From Rotaria socialis (taxonomy: Eukaryota > Rotifera > Eurotatoria > Philodinida > Philodinidae): DNA of 64,000 nucleotides. Of this stretch, positions 25,853 to 39,530 are shown piece after piece. The notes beneath the pieces were generated by a model. That model was given only the letters and a program-made list of their open reading frames with translations, was not told the DNA's origin and searched no databases. Within the stretch, counting starts at the first letter, position 1. Each line of letters starts with the position of its first letter. Where the stretch lies: assembly GCA_905331475.1 (NCBI GenBank), contig CAJNYU010001832.1, positions 114,088 to 178,087 of the forward strand. Reading direction: 5' to 3'. Position numbers and translations under genes: made by a program.

Positions 25853-26361
25853 TTTAGTGTTACATTTTTTTTGTATTTCAAATAAGAAAAAAGCACCAAT
25901 CGGTGGATATATGTCAAATGAATATTTGTTTTGTTCTTTTCAAAGAATTGATTAAAGGATTCGTCGAAAAAAGAAATGTATCGAGTTTCTTTCCGAAATA
26001 TAAAATAAAAATCGATACGTATTCTCAATGATATTGTCAGTCTTTATTTGTCTATGTACGACTGAACGCATATTTAAGCAAAACGGATAAAATATTTTGT
26101 TTTCTCTTTGTATGATTAACAGACTTTATGTAGTAGACATGATAAAATGCTTTTGAAGTGTCTAGTTTTGTTGTCTTTGTCATATGATGATGAAAATGTA
26201 CGAAAAAAGAAGAAAGTATAACGAATATTTATTACAAAAAAAAGCGATTAATCTTATTGTAAAGAAGACTGTTGAAAGTGACAGCCTGTCAGTTTTGGCT
26301 TTTTACTAGTTAGCTACTATTTAAAGAATTACACTGGTTCATCAATTATCAAGACATAAAC
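25853..26361. other. Intergenic, no gene recognised
   Basis: The 509 bases between MTU1 and the claudin-like gene (same strand) are AT-rich. An open frame on the minus strand (25735-26028) is the shadow of the MTU1 3' end. Confidence 0.5.
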
Positions 26362-27781
26362 ATGATCAAAGTGGCTCTAATATGTACTACTGCCGGTTTA
26401 TTGGTTCTTACTATTGCATTCATTGCACATATTACAGCAATGGCATATCCTAGATGGAAGTAAGTATTTCTCTTTTCTTGAATACAATTTAAAATTTTTG
26501 AATAATTTCGTAAGTAACAAGTGAAATATTCTAATGTAAAGAAAAAGCAATTATATTACATTATTCAGCTTAGAAAGTTACAAGATACACTTTGTAAATA
26601 GTAGTGCAAAAAGACTTGAAGTCTGAAAAATGCAAAAAATAAATTGAAGATTAAAGAAACTCTATAATGACTGATACTTTCACTCTGTACTCAAGCTCAT
26701 TAGCTCAAGTACCGTTACATCATACTAGAAGTATGAAGTTATTTGTTTTAAAAACAAATACTCTGCAACTACTTTGAACGAAGGTTAACCGAAATTTATC
26801 CTTACATAATATCCTTATGTAAAAAAATCTTTTTTCATTTCAATAATATAGAAATAATTCTAAGAGAAATAGGAACAAAATTCGTTTACCAAAGATAATT
26901 TCATTTGGTATAAATAACATTAAAAGATTTATAATAAACGAAATTCAAATTTTCCAGTCATCGTAGAGATATAATTCCCAGTTTGACTATTTAATATAAG
27001 ATAGGTTTTCTTGTTCATGATGTTTTCTTGATTAAAAAAACGAAATTAAACATTTAGAATATATGAACATCGTAGCGAGAGCTCTAAAACGATATTCATT
27101 GGTACATATCAACGTTGTGAAAGTTATAACTATCCGATAACAGCGAACCTGAGTACAACCCATCTCATTTGTTATGATAATAAATATTTTTTTAAAGACA
27201 ACGAAGAATGTACGAAAGAAGCAAGCGCATTACTACTCAATGAAAAACAAAAAATTTGCAATGTGAACGCAAATAAATGTCATTGTGATTATTCGTCCAT
27301 CGGAAAAGGTCTTATTTCATGTACAATAATTTCTGCTATTGCACTTGGTTTATCTCTATTATTAATTTTTTTACATATATTGATTAACGAATTTAAATAC
27401 AAAATTCATATCTATATTGGTATTATAACTTTATGTTTATTATTTCTTGGATTTATTTTCATTCTTATAACCCTTATTTTACTTGGTTCAACAATGCTCC
27501 ATGACTTACATCAATATGTTTATAATTTAGATTTTTATTCACATGGTATGGTTTTGTGTATATAGAACTTTGAATGGGACATATTTTATTTTTATTTTCT
27601 AGAAAATGCATCGATACAGCATAACCGAACGCAGAATATCTTGACGACAGCTGCTAAAGATTATGAAATTCGTCTTGACTGGTCAGGTGTTTTGGAAATA
27701 ATAGCATTAATATTATCAAGTTTTACGATAGTTACACAAGCTATCTATCTGTTTTTCACGCATCGAAATCGAATCGGATAA
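26362..27781 (+). CDS. Claudin-like four-pass membrane protein
   Basis: Three exons, 26362-26459, 27058-27545 and 27603-27781, give 254 aa. The topology is that of the PMP22/claudin superfamily. TM1 is at about residues 5-25 (VALICTTAGLLVLTIAFIAH), followed by a long Cys-containing extracellular loop ending in NANKCHCDYSSIGKG. TM2 (about 120-140) and TM3 (about 148-172) are strongly hydrophobic, a short second loop follows, and TM4 (about 220-243) precedes a short basic tail (THRNRIG). A GLW-C-C signature is not clear: YPRW follows TM1 where claudins have W-GLW, and loop cysteines are present but spaced differently. It is therefore claudin-like by fold only. A plasma-membrane or junctional role is family inference. 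Confidence 0.7.
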
Positions 27782-28039
27782 AAACAGTGCATTATTTTTC
27801 TTGTCTGTCAATATTTCATTTCTCGAGCTTTGTTTTTATTTTTGGGTACATAGAAAATTATTCGTTAGAAAAAAAAAGAGAATCAACTTAGTAGATCATT
27901 TTACATATTATAAAAAGAAAAAAATCTGTTACTTTTTAATCTTTTTTCACACTAGTTTTTATCAAATGTTCATTTATATTTATATATATATATTTATATA
28001 TTAATAGCTATTAAAATCCGAAATTGATTTTTCTTTCTT

Positions 28040-28724
28040 CTAATTTCCTTGAAGACGATGAAGTGTCGATGCATCGGGTTTCCATACACCCGCAAAAACT
28101 TTCGCTGGATGATTATCTAGGCGAGAAAGACTGATTTGTACTTTGACATCTTGAATAGTATAGTCTCCAATTTTGGTATTGCTATTACCATTTCGGTTAT
28201 GTTTTGATTTTTCATTAGAAGGAAGAGTTGAGAGTGCCAGCTGTTTCCCTAATGAAATTGTTTCTTGTGATTTATCACGAGGATCAGTTTCTCTTGGCGA
28301 TTGAATGATAACATTCACAACAGGAGCATCTAAATCTTTTTTTCATGAAAAAAAAGAAATCGAAATAAATAAATAAATAAATAAAAATAAAAAGGACACT
28401 CAAAAATATCAATGAACAAAATAAATATAAGATTTACCTTCGACATGTTCAGTTTTATGCTGTCGACGTTTTTTGAAAGACGATGCTTGTTTAGACAGTA
28501 ACTTAATTGCATTTTCAAGGCGTGATTGTTTTGATTGTAATTCATTGAATTTCTTTTTTGCTTCTTCTTCTTGACGCGATAGTTTATTTTGTAGGTCACG
28601 AATTTTACGTACTTTACGTTGATCATCTTGACTTGATAATGGTTTTACTTTATTAGATGATGCCACTAAATCTTGTTGTTGATTGTCATCATCGGTTTCA
28701 TTTTTATTGTGTAGATGAGTATTA

Positions 28725-28757
<33 letters not shown>

Positions 28758-31128
28758 GTAAACTCAAGTGATTCAACACGATGTTTCTTTTTATGACTTG
28801 AAGGTGGTCGTTCAACAAATGATTGAGATTTTTTCGTTTGTACTTTTGCTTTTAGTGACAATCCTGACCGAGGCCGTTGTCGATCATCGTCAAGATGTAT
28901 TGTATCGATTTGTTCTTCATTATCTTCTTCTTTTTCTTCTTCATTTTCATTAAATGGATCATTGTTCTTCTTTGGTGATCCACTATCGAACGATGAAAAG
29001 GATCGTTGATTAAAATTGTGATAAGCGCGTCCATACGTTGTTTTACCATGTGCTGATGATTTCAAATGTTCATTATTATTTTCTGCATAACCCAATCCAC
29101 CATTTAAACCCATATCAGCATGTTGTTCTTCATCAATAGATGGCAAAACAGGTGCAGACCGATTAAGAGTATCTTGAATAAATTTATGAGAGACATGTTT
29201 CTCTTCGTTTTGTTGTCTGAATTATCATGAAAAATATTCTAGAGTATTTTGTAATTTTAAAGAATTTCTTTTTACTTTTCAACAAAATTCGACAATGAAT
29301 TAAAATCAACAGATTGTGGAGTCGGGTCAACTGTACGTTCTGATTCTTTCAATCCACGTAATGCAGCATTAATCATTGTACGAGCTTGTTCTTTTTCTAG
29401 AATACCAAGAAAATATTTATCATTAATTCATAGAGTTAAAATATACCAGCTGGTGCAGCCGAAACAAGCCATGATTGAACATCTTCCAAGTGACTTGTAC
29501 CAAGAAGTTGGCAAAGCACTTGTAGCATCTATTTTAATATTAAAAAACAACATTACATGTCATCTCTATCTACTTCTATAATAACACTTGATCATTTATA
29601 GGTTTTTTTTCTTTGAAGTGCTTATCTAGAATAAATCTATTTTAAAAGTTTCTTTATTAGACTTAAAGTGCTGTTCAATGCCAAATTGTTATAAGTCATC
29701 TATAGAGGAAAAAAGCTATACTTTTCATGTCATACAATACAATTGAAGTTCCGTAGCCGGGATACGATTTATTTTTCTTGTTTTTTAAACAGTTTTCTTA
29801 ACAAACGACACTGTCACGCATTTTTAAATCTTTATTACGAATAAAAAACATGTCAAATGCAAAATGTGAATACATCAAAGACGTCATCGTTGATTCTGCT
29901 TATTGATTAACATGTTAGAAATTCGGATACTATTTAGAAATTATAAAAGTAAAATGGAGAGGATTGATCATAAAAAGCTTTTTAAACTTTCAGTACACAT
30001 ATAGTATTGTGGTTTTATATTTTAATTGAAAATCAATACATAGATTAAATATATGATTCGTATAAATCGAGCGAGAAAAAACTTAGAATTAAACTTAAAG
30101 TTTAAAGAATCGCAGTATTGCTTGTTTTTATAGCTAAAAACAATTTAAATCAACATCTTTCATCCAAGAAGAATTCAGTGTTTGCCTTTGTTCCACTTTA
30201 GCAACCGCTTAATTGTGTTGTTTTAGACACACCTTAGACAGTTCATTGTTTACGTAAAACCTGATTTGATTTTCATATTTTGGTGTTCTTTTACATGAAT
30301 AAAAACTCTCCTATAGCTGTTTTGGCTTAGGTTGCTTACTCTCAGTACCTAGATTTGTACAGTACTCACAAAATCAACACATAAGAAGCAAAAATAAAAA
30401 TAAAAAAATGAACTTTTCATTTTCTTTATCGATAATTTTTCACTTACCCACATTTCTCTTTCGTTTTCAGGCACATTAAATAGCGTATCCGAATATGCCG
30501 TGCCATGCTTAGAACCAGTCCGACCTCTTGACGTTGCAGTTCCTTCATTGAAACGTCCTGTTCTTGTTGAATAATGAGCACCCGATCGTGATGCATGTTG
30601 TTGGTCAGCAGTTGCTGTTGTTGATTTGTTTAAATGTTTATGATCATCTTTTTCTAATCCGATGCCACTAGCAGAAGCTAAAGCAGCCAATTCTTGTTTC
30701 CAACGTTCTGTATCATGAACTTAAGAAAAGCAATTTTTTTTGTAAAAGAAAATAATGTATTTGAAGAGAAAAAACGAAAACTTACTAATGCCATGAGTAT
30801 TCCAAAAGCCTGTTGGAGGGACTAGTCGTTCAGTACGACGTGAAGTCTCAAATGCAGGTAAATTAGTTCTATTAAAGTTAAGTGAAGTAGAACGTGGTAT
30901 ATTAACAACAGATGCATCATCATTCACATTACAAATGAGTGCTCCATTTAATCCTAGATGAAAATTTTCGTCCAAAATATATAGAAGACTTGACTAATAA
31001 CATTGTCGTATACCTTCAATGTGTCGTACACGTTTGGGCTTCGCAGTATTTCGAGTAAAGAACATATTTGATGAAAGTTTTCCGAACCGAGAACCAGGTC
31101 GCGAAGACGCTTGTTCAAAAATTGACAT
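28040..31128 (-). CDS. Probable SPATIAL-domain (TBATA/C4orf17-like) protein
   Basis: Seven minus-strand exons: 31014-31128, 30786-30953, 30448-30719, 29447-29528, 29276-29396, 28438-29216 and 28040-28329, giving 608 aa in one frame. The N-terminal block RVRHIEGLNGALICNVNDD and the later ERWKQELAALAS and LCQLLGTSHLEDVQSWLV recall, from memory, the SPATIAL family (TBATA, C4orf17). This is similarity by eye, so moderate. The middle is low complexity: Gly/Ser/Thr/Arg-rich, then acidic (EEEKEEDNEEQ), Asn/Asp runs and a basic coiled coil (about 440-500, RKVRKIRDLQNKLSRQEEEA). No signal peptide or membrane segment is seen. Family members are associated with testis, brain and cilia or microtubules, but no function is demonstrated. 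Intron 3 (29529-30447) is 919 bases and appears empty. Confidence 0.7.
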
Positions 31129-32541
31129 AATTTTCTAATAATAATAATAATAATAATAATAATTGTAATAAAATCAATGAACTTTTCTTAATATTCTAAC
31201 CAGTAATACAATTCAAATATACTCACTATTTGTTAGTATGAAAGTGCTGCATAATGTATTTCGATCAAATAAAAGAATTTTTGAATTTTTATTTTTTACA
31301 GTTCTTAGTATTCTGCTTGTTGTTTTTTTAGTAAAACAAAGCAATGTGTATAGATTTAAATTATATTTTTTCTTGAAGAAAATACTTGTTTTTGTCAACA
31401 TCAAGAATCAGAAAATTGAAATAGTACCCGAAAATCTTTAGCTCTTCGTAAGTTTCTTTTAATATTTTATTTTTCATCTCGAATATACAAGTATTTATGT
31501 GTGAAAAGCACAAAAGCGATTCTTGTGAAAAACAGGGTACTCGTTTCTTTTTTATTCATACTTACATTCAATTGGTATGTTCAAATTTTCGTATCTGCTT
31601 CAATTTAGAAAAAAAATCATCTCATAAAAAAGTCACCATTTATCCAATTTTGTTCTCTTTTTTTTTCGTTTTTCTTCTTGTTTAACGATTAAAAAGAAAG
31701 ATACACTTGATTTTAAAGTGCATTCAAGAAGTTTGTTATTATTTTCAAACAGTTCGATGTTTACTTACCTATCAGCATCTCATAGCAACATCATCAACGG
31801 CATAGCAAATATAAATATAAGTCTATCTTTTTTTGTAAAAAAAAATGATTCTTTCCACTCTCTTCACTGTTGGCTACCAAATAAAAAATGCTGAAGAAAA
31901 CAAAAAACCAAACATTAAATCATTTATGTGAATGTTTGCATGAATTTTCTTTTTCTTTCACATGAGCAACTTTAAATTGATGATAGAATAACACATTTAT
32001 ATTTTACTCAAATAAGACGCAAAAATAATGGATGCCATTTAATATGACGAAAGGAGGAGAAAAAAGAAAGAACAATGAGTTTCAATTAATGCAATAGCAT
32101 TTAGAATATATGAATTACTAGCGGGGAGAGTCAATCATCATATTATGTGAGCGAGAAAAACAAGATAACAACTTTTTCCTAATAAATTCATTATCAATAC
32201 AGATATGTTCTCGCTATGTCTTGTTCTTATTTCTTATTTAGCTTCCGGCTATTGTAGACTGGATTGACACAACTAATGCGTACTAATAGAGTTTTCCAAT
32301 CGGCAACGGCTAGAGAAAAAAGAAATATAATAGGAAAAAAAGAAATATAATAGGAAAAAAGAAATTGAGAGCATTTATAAAATTGCAAAGACATCTAGTT
32401 TTGCTTGTCAATTTCGATATGAGACCAATTTACATAAAAAGATGATCAATTCTTAAGGATTTAGTTTTGTTTCTTTATCGATTGCCATTTTTCTTGCCAT
32501 GTTCGCCTAGTAGACTGAGCCAAAGCAGACAGAAAAACGTT
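31129..32541. other. Divergent intergenic region with (AAT)n tract
   Basis: Separates the minus-strand SPATIAL-like gene from the channel gene. An (AAT)n run covers about 31137-31162, directly upstream of the minus-strand start. A 21-base AGAAATATAATAGGAAAAAA-type unit is present twice in tandem at about 32318-32361. No gene is recognised. Confidence 0.5.
31137..31162. repeat. (AAT)n microsatellite
   Basis: Trinucleotide run just upstream of the minus-strand SPATIAL-like gene start at 31128. Confidence 0.9.
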
Positions 32542-34360
32542 ATGACAATTTCTACTGATTTGTTAAATATCTTACGAGGATTTGTTTTAATCGTCCTATA
32601 TATTAATATACAAATTTTGCGTGTAAGTACAAATGAAATCGAACTGCGACGATTATTATTTCATAAACGAGCATATGATCAAAATGTTTGTCCCGAAGCA
32701 GGTGTTACTAAAGTTCATACAAATTTAATTTTACTTCAAATTGAAAGCGTCAATGAAAAAGCACAGGTTTTCTTTTTCCTATATTTTCTTTTTTAAAAAA
32801 ATTTTAAAATAATCATTTTGCTTGAAACTAACTATAGGTTGTCACAAGTAATATTCAATTAACATGTGCATGGTGTGATCCATATATGTCATGGAATGCT
32901 TCTCGGTTTAATATAACTGAACTTTCAGTTGGTTCAGGTTATTTATGGACACCTGATGTTGTTGTCGTTAATTCAGCTGATGGGAAATATTCGAGAAATC
33001 GAGAAAATTATGCAATCATTCTTCGACATGATGGTATGTATTTATAATTTATGAATAGGTTCGAAGAGATATTTTTCTTTAAATAAATAATATTTAACCA
33101 GCGAATAGTAAACTTAAATTTTACACATTGTAAAACATTGTTTACTCTTGAAAAACAATATACTTTATATAATTAATATTTTCTCTTTCAGGTTATGTTC
33201 GATTCATGTTTCAAGATCTATGGAAAACCATATGTAAAGTTCGTTCAACATATTTTCCATTTGATCAACAACATTGTACAATAATAATTCGTAGTGGCTC
33301 ACACGATACTCAGTCGATTAAATTTATTCAACGACGTCTTATTCAAGGTCGTTCATTTATACGTGGTGAATGGGAACTAGTTCATTCTTATACCGAGATT
33401 ACTGATGAACGTGTATCGGATTTTGGTCAAGTTGATTATAGTCTTGTACGTTTTTCATTAATATTAAAACGCAACCATTTACATTACTTAATAAAAATCA
33501 TATTACCGTTTACACTTGTTTCATTTGTAACATTATTTACATTTTTACTACCACCGCAATCCGGCGAAAAGTTAACATTAAATGTTACAATATTATTATC
33601 ATTAGTTATTTATTTACAATTACTTAGTGAATATATACCTAAATCCGATGATGAAACTCCAATATTAACATTATTTTGTAATGCAAACTTTTTTTTAGTT
33701 TTTCTATCATGCATTATGACTGTTTATGTCCTATATTTATATCATCGTCCATCAACATCACATATAGCATGTGTACCAACATATATGAAAAGAATATTAC
33801 TCGATCATTTAAGTCCATTTGTTTCTTGTAGCATAAATAAATATAGAAAGAAAAAATCATTATCAAAAAGCGAGATCAAAGAAAATCAACCAAGACGTTT
33901 AAGTAGTATTGAAAAGAATATATGTCATATTTTTTCTATAACACCTTCAGTCGTAACATCTAACCAACAGGTAAAGCATCATTAATACGCCAGTCAAGAT
34001 TCTATCTTGTCTTTTCTTCTTCTTTTTAAGGCTGTTGAAATACTTCAATGTTTACAACAAATTAAAACATATATACGTACACAATGGTTATTACCATTAC
34101 AATCACATAATGAATATGACATGGATAATCATTTTTTAAAAATTGATAATCAACAACGTTTACATGAATGGCAACTAGTTGCATTAGTTCTTGATCGAAT
34201 TTTCTTTATATTATTTATTATTGCTATGCCATGTACGGCTTTATTATTTGTATCAGCACATTTGTCGGTTGCAAATGATTTGCGTTCAAATTTAACAACT
34301 ACTAAGTTACCAACAGTTGATGCGAAATGTGATTTATTATATAAACCTATGATAACATAA
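32542..34360 (+). CDS. Cys-loop ligand-gated ion channel subunit (nAChR-like)
   Basis: Four exons, 32542-32766, 32838-33033, 33192-33970 and 34031-34360, give 509 aa. A hydrophobic N-terminus (about 9-27) is a likely signal peptide. The extracellular domain has the conserved LWTPDVV and the Cys-loop, C155 to C169, with exactly 13 residues between (CKVRSTYFPFDQQHC). M1 is about 239-262, M2 267-288 (preceded by GEK, as in cation-selective channels, with LSLVIYLQLLSEYIP), M3 297-325 and M4 about 455-485, with a basic cytoplasmic loop between M3 and M4. The loop-C region (GQVDYSLVRFSLILKRN) lacks the vicinal cysteine pair, so it would be a non-alpha subunit or a receptor for another ligand. It acts as a pentamer in the plasma membrane; the ligand is unknown. 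Confidence 0.9.
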
Positions 34361-35089
34361 AATTTCTCTTTATTTATTGTTCTAGTAAACATTTAACTAC
34401 AAATAATAAATAAGGTTTTTTTCCTATGATCTGTAGAGGATCATTGACCACAAAATAAGAATTGAAATTCTCGATGAGTTAATGAACGATATAGAAAATC
34501 AATTATTTTTATTTATTTATAATTGAAATTATGAAAATTAATTATTGTTTTTAGAAAATAAATATTCTTATTTTGACGTATTTAATAAATTTAATACGAG
34601 TTCAAAACATCAATTTTCTATATCGTTACAAACGAATTCTGTTGTTGATTTTATAGCTATTTGTTTGCGCCGAACTTGATCGGAATTCTTAACAGATAAC
34701 GAGACAATTTCTTCAAGCGATAAATCATATTATTATTGAACGGAAGCAGCTAGATCAAAGGTCATCTATGTATAGAGAATATAAACAGCACGAGATCCAA
34801 TTAGGGATTTATGAATTGCATTTATAAACAATTAGCAGTTGGGATTCATAGTAATTCATTTTCGATCAGTCTAAATTGTGTGCGTTATATCGTACTATGA
34901 TTTCCTGTTTTTCTTTAATCTTTCATTCACTATCTTTAATTATTTGAAAGTTATTTTGCTTTGTTCATTTTAATTGATTGCATGTTGCTTGAAATTTATC
35001 AAAGACATAGCACAGCTATTTCCATTTTCATGTTCTTGACCTTTTCTCATAATAAATGCAGTGTTTATCAAAATTTTCCAATCGTTTTC

Positions 35090-35370
35090 AGCAGTGTTCA
35101 GACTTCCCAAAAAAGGAAATTTCGGAAGTTTTGGAAATTTCAAGTACTTGTGTTCTAAATTGTTTGGTATTTCCCAAAATTATACAATTTCCGAAATTTC
35201 TGAAATTTCCAAAATTCTGTACAAAGCGAAATTTCCGAAATTACAGAAGATTCCGAAATTTCTAAACTTTCAAATATTTTCAAAAAATTTTCATTTGCTT
35301 TGCTATGTAGTAATCGAGTTGATGGAAGCTTCGGAAATTTCTGTAATTTCCTTTTTCGGAAATCTGAACA
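35090..35370. repeat. Island of degenerate GGAAATTTC repeats
   Basis: The self-complementary word GAAATTTC, usually as GGAAATTTCGGAA or TTTCCGAAATTTC, recurs many times at irregular spacing in about 280 bases. Because the word is its own reverse complement, it produces open frames on both strands rich in K-F-P-K and S-E-I-S. Those frames (35061-35513 plus, 35155-35400 minus) are products of the repeat and not genes. It may be the inner part of a small mobile element; no terminal repeats were found. Confidence 0.75.
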
Positions 35371-38300
35371 TACCTCATCGTTTTCCTTTATCTCAGACAC
35401 GAAAATGTGAACTAGCGATGCGCAATTATAGTCGTCTTTTAATTGCTAAGTACTTATCGTTAGCGTATATTGGTATTATTATCATTTTATGTCTTGATGA
35501 TCTCGAGAAGTAAAAGTCACACAAAATTCATTAAAATTTGAGACCGAAGTATCTAGATCGAACTTTTTACATCCGTTTTCGGATCTTCAATTTGAAGTTT
35601 TGTTCACTCAGGAATGTTGTTCCAAAATGACGAAAATGAAAGAAATTTATGGAGAGATAACCAATCGACCAATCGAAATCGATCCTTAAGAATGTACCGC
35701 TAAGTAAGAATAGAGTTTTCTCAGTGATGAATTTCATCATGTCGATATAAAAAGTATTCAAGATTTCTCTGAATTGAAGATTTTTCGTGAAGATCCGTAT
35801 TCTTACTTTGCATCGCATCGCATTTCGTATACGAGCGTAACTCGTATACCATCTAGTTTTATTTCAGAATAAAAGACGAATATATCTAGTTTTGATCTTT
35901 CAGGAATTACGTTCGTCTCTTTGATTTTGTGGATATGAGCATAATGAATTGTCTTAAGATTAGCATTTCATTGCTTTGAGACTATTCATTAACAACACAA
36001 GATACATGTACTTCTATCTTAAATTTGTTCGAAATTCCTGCATCTATTAAAACTTAATTGAATAAAATATTTTTACCAACAAGAACTGAATTTACTGTTA
36101 GAGAAAAGTTTTTTTTTCGTGTTATAATTCTTATAATTATTTTAGTCTAATTCAAAGATCGTGAATGCAAAGGTCTAAGCATCAATATACATTAAATCAA
36201 AAAGAAAATAGAAATAAGTATATCAGCAAAAATCTAGACAATATCATGGGTATTTTATGGGAATTTAAAATAAAAAAGAGATAAAATACTCTTTTAACTA
36301 TCAAAGAATATTTCTTATTTTTATATTAATTGAAAAGTAATTGATAGAAAATTTTTGATTTTTAATTTTCTGCTTTTGATAATTTTGTACTGGGATCGTA
36401 ACATGTTCAATACGTCAATGAGAGAGTATATTCGATTGATAATTTCTTATTTTGAATTAAGATTTAGTTCATAGGAAGAACTCATAATATAGATAAAAGT
36501 TCAAACAATGTTTCCCTTCAGTTAAGCTTTCATTTTATATTACAGAAAAAATCCATTACAAATCTTTATTAGAGAAAATTCAAGATTATGACCAAAACAA
36601 AATTTGACAGTAGACGAAAGATATCAATCCAATATGTTCCATATGAAAAAGATTGAAAATTTTTTTGTCAAAAATAAAAATTTCTTCATCTAAAAGTCAA
36701 GTTGCCATAAAAATTAATTTGCAGAGGTTCCAAGGGATCTCCTGTACCTAGTATTAAAAATCAACTGAGTAAATAATACAGAAAACGCTGACTTCTTCTA
36801 AAGAAAAAGAATGCTTTGGAGCGGTTTCTTTGCACATTCTATCATCCAACAGATTCATCATCATCATTATGTAAAAGAGATAGTATTTTGTTTTTATAAA
36901 TATATATCTAACGAGAGCATTGTGACCATGAACATTTTCATTGTGTTTTTTATAAAATATTATGAATGCGTATCTGATTATGCATAGCCTGTGTATCAAA
37001 TGATTCAATATGAATGCAAAGAAAGAGTAGAACATTATTCATATTTACGTTACATACATGAACGACGTGACATATCATGTTTTGGAATACTAATTCATGT
37101 GTGTCTCATTTACATTTTTAACTTTATTGAATTATTTGTATGATTCATATAAATTTTGGTGATGTGGTTCAACGGGAATAGATAGAATTAAATAAGTTGA
37201 CACGATTTTATTCACTTTTGAGAATGAACTTTATTCTTGTCAAAAATAAAATGCCATGCTTTTATTTATAAGTATATAGGCATTCATAAAAGATTTATTA
37301 TTAGTTGCTATAGCATAAAATATTCATTTGTCGTCAAGTTGAGAATGAGAAATAAATAAATTTGTAATTGTCACAATATGGCAATAAAAGTATTCTATTT
37401 CTCTTCTTTTCTGATTCTTTACTGTTGACGCTCCTTGTATATAACATAAATTGATCTCTCATCATCTATTATAGGAAAGTTCCAAGTCCGTTTTCTATTA
37501 TTATTAACAGAGCGGAAAAGCATCCATTATATACTATTGTAAGAAAAATAAAGATAATGTTAGATATAATAAGCGAAGCTCGATGAAATCTACCTCTACA
37601 TAATAAGATATCAAGATAATTTCTACGCTTCCGTTTTCTTTTTTTAAAATTATTAATTCAGAAATTTATTTAAAGTAGCGGAGTAATCGTTAAGGAAAGA
37701 TAAATAGCTTTTTATTCGGATCAGACGCTTGTTTGTTCATAAAGGGGGAAAAATCATGAATATACAATTATTTACTTAATAATCGTGTTATTTGTCAGCT
37801 TACAATTTCCTCTAACAAACTTATTATTTTCTATATATCGTCTACTTATTATTTGTCAGATATTTTTACATCTGTTATTAGCAGTGCCTTTGATGTTGCA
37901 CATACTCTAAATATTATGATATATTACAAATGAAGTAGTTAGTTTTTCTATGTAAGTAATATCATGTCGTTTTGTCTGTGTCTGTTACTCTATAGGACAT
38001 CATTAGTAATGTCAGTTTCTATAAGATAGCAAATAATTCTTACATTAATAAATGAATCCATTCAGCACGTATTATATCAAATAAAATGTATATAAAAAAT
38101 TTGACAGAAGATTCGTAACCTATGTATATATGATAAATTCAATATTCATTGAAGTACATTTAAGGATTTTTCATACATTTGCATATGTAGCCTGATGATT
38201 GTGATTTATTGATAAAAAGAAAACAGGAAATTATCAACACTAACTTATTGCTTTTCTCTGTTGTTCTTTTTTATTGATAACATTTCTCCTTCGATTATTG

Positions 38301-39511
38301 ATACAAAGAAAAAAGAAAAGAAAGCACAATCTGGATACAATTGCAAAATAGAAGAATAAGGTCATAGTTTTTAGATTGTCAATATCTTAGTAAGAATGAA
38401 TAACGCTTCTAACCAAAGCTAGATATCAACAACAGCAACAAAAAGACTATCTTACCAGATGCTTGTTGATTTATCAGACTTCCTTCTTTATCATAAGTGC
38501 ATTCATACGCTTGATAGAAAACTGGTTATTTGTCAATGAATATACTAACTTTTAACATATTGTTATCTATAATTATTTCGAGTCATCAATCTTATAAACT
38601 TATCAGAAGTGGGAGTAAAGTGTGCGTGTTAGAGATTTTGTCGTTTCCCATTATTCGTGATTCTTTTTCCGAAATCATTTTTTCATAAATAATCGAGTCT
38701 CCCAACGGTATTTACTGTATGATTTAGGAATGTAGTCGAGACTGATAAGTTTTCATGCTATTTTTTTCTTGTTAGTTTATGAAAAAGACGAAGAAAAGAT
38801 CAAATAGCGGTTCTTCACGGGAAAAGTATCGTGAAAAACCAAATAAGTAGAGAAAAAAAAAGAAATTCCTTCCATTGTCGTTGATTGAATTAATCAATAG
38901 AAAAATCCATTTTGACGCTTTTACCAGTAAGTAAACCATCTGATGTTAAATGATTGGTTCCTTAAATATTGAGAATAATATTTATCCAGTTCTTTTTTCC
39001 TTCTATTTTCTTTTCTTTTTTTTTATCAGAAAGCAAAAAAAATCATTCGTCTCATTTCAAGTGACATAAATAAGAACTTTATAATCAAATTTATTATCTA
39101 TGAAGAAAAAACAACATTACGATATATTCATCTTTATATTTCATCATTGAACAATGATCTATAGAGTAAACTTTTTTTTCTAATATTACAGAAGTATTAT
39201 GTAAGGTTAAAAGCCCACATCAAACTCTTAGGTTGATTACACAGGCGATTGGTAATCAGTATAGAACAGACTAGTGGCGCTTCTAGATGTGTGATTTATC
39301 TGTACAGAGAAAACAGAATATAAAGAATATCAGTATACTGTTGCAAAAAGAAAAACAAAGGTCAACTAAGAGAGATTGATTTCATGCGTCATTGGTACTA
39401 AGAAAATCAGAGTCTAGTTTTATTAATAGAAATCGAACGTCATCGATTAGATAAATAGTTTCTTGTTGAATCTATTCTCTTTCATTTCCTATTAGTCTTT
39501 TGTCGTGTTAT

Positions 39512-39513
39512 AG
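39512..39513 (+). promoter_or_regulatory. Candidate acceptor before the GPCR start
   Basis: GTGTTATAG ends 17 bases before the ATG at 39531. It could be a 5'UTR or spliced-leader acceptor; its pyrimidine tract is weaker than at the other sites. Confidence 0.3.
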
Positions 39514-39530
39514 ATTCTTTTCTTTCAAAT

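Larger units (their letters stand above)
34361..39530. other. 5.2-kb gene desert with one repeat island
   Basis: No gene is recognised on either strand. The only structured part is the GGAAATTTC island (35090-35370). The rest is AT-rich unique-looking sequence; open frames here are short and without homology. It separates the channel gene from the GPCR, both plus strand. Confidence 0.55.

Noticed and set aside
28330-28626. 98-codon minus-strand open frame
   Set aside because: Overlaps the true SPATIAL-like exon in another frame and contains intron.
34150-34392. 80-codon minus-strand open frame
   Set aside because: Antisense shadow of the last exon of the channel gene.
35061-35513. 150-codon open frame rich in F/K/I/S
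   Set aside because: Its first two thirds are translation of the GGAAATTTC repeat, and the minus strand is also open there. No homology or splice context.
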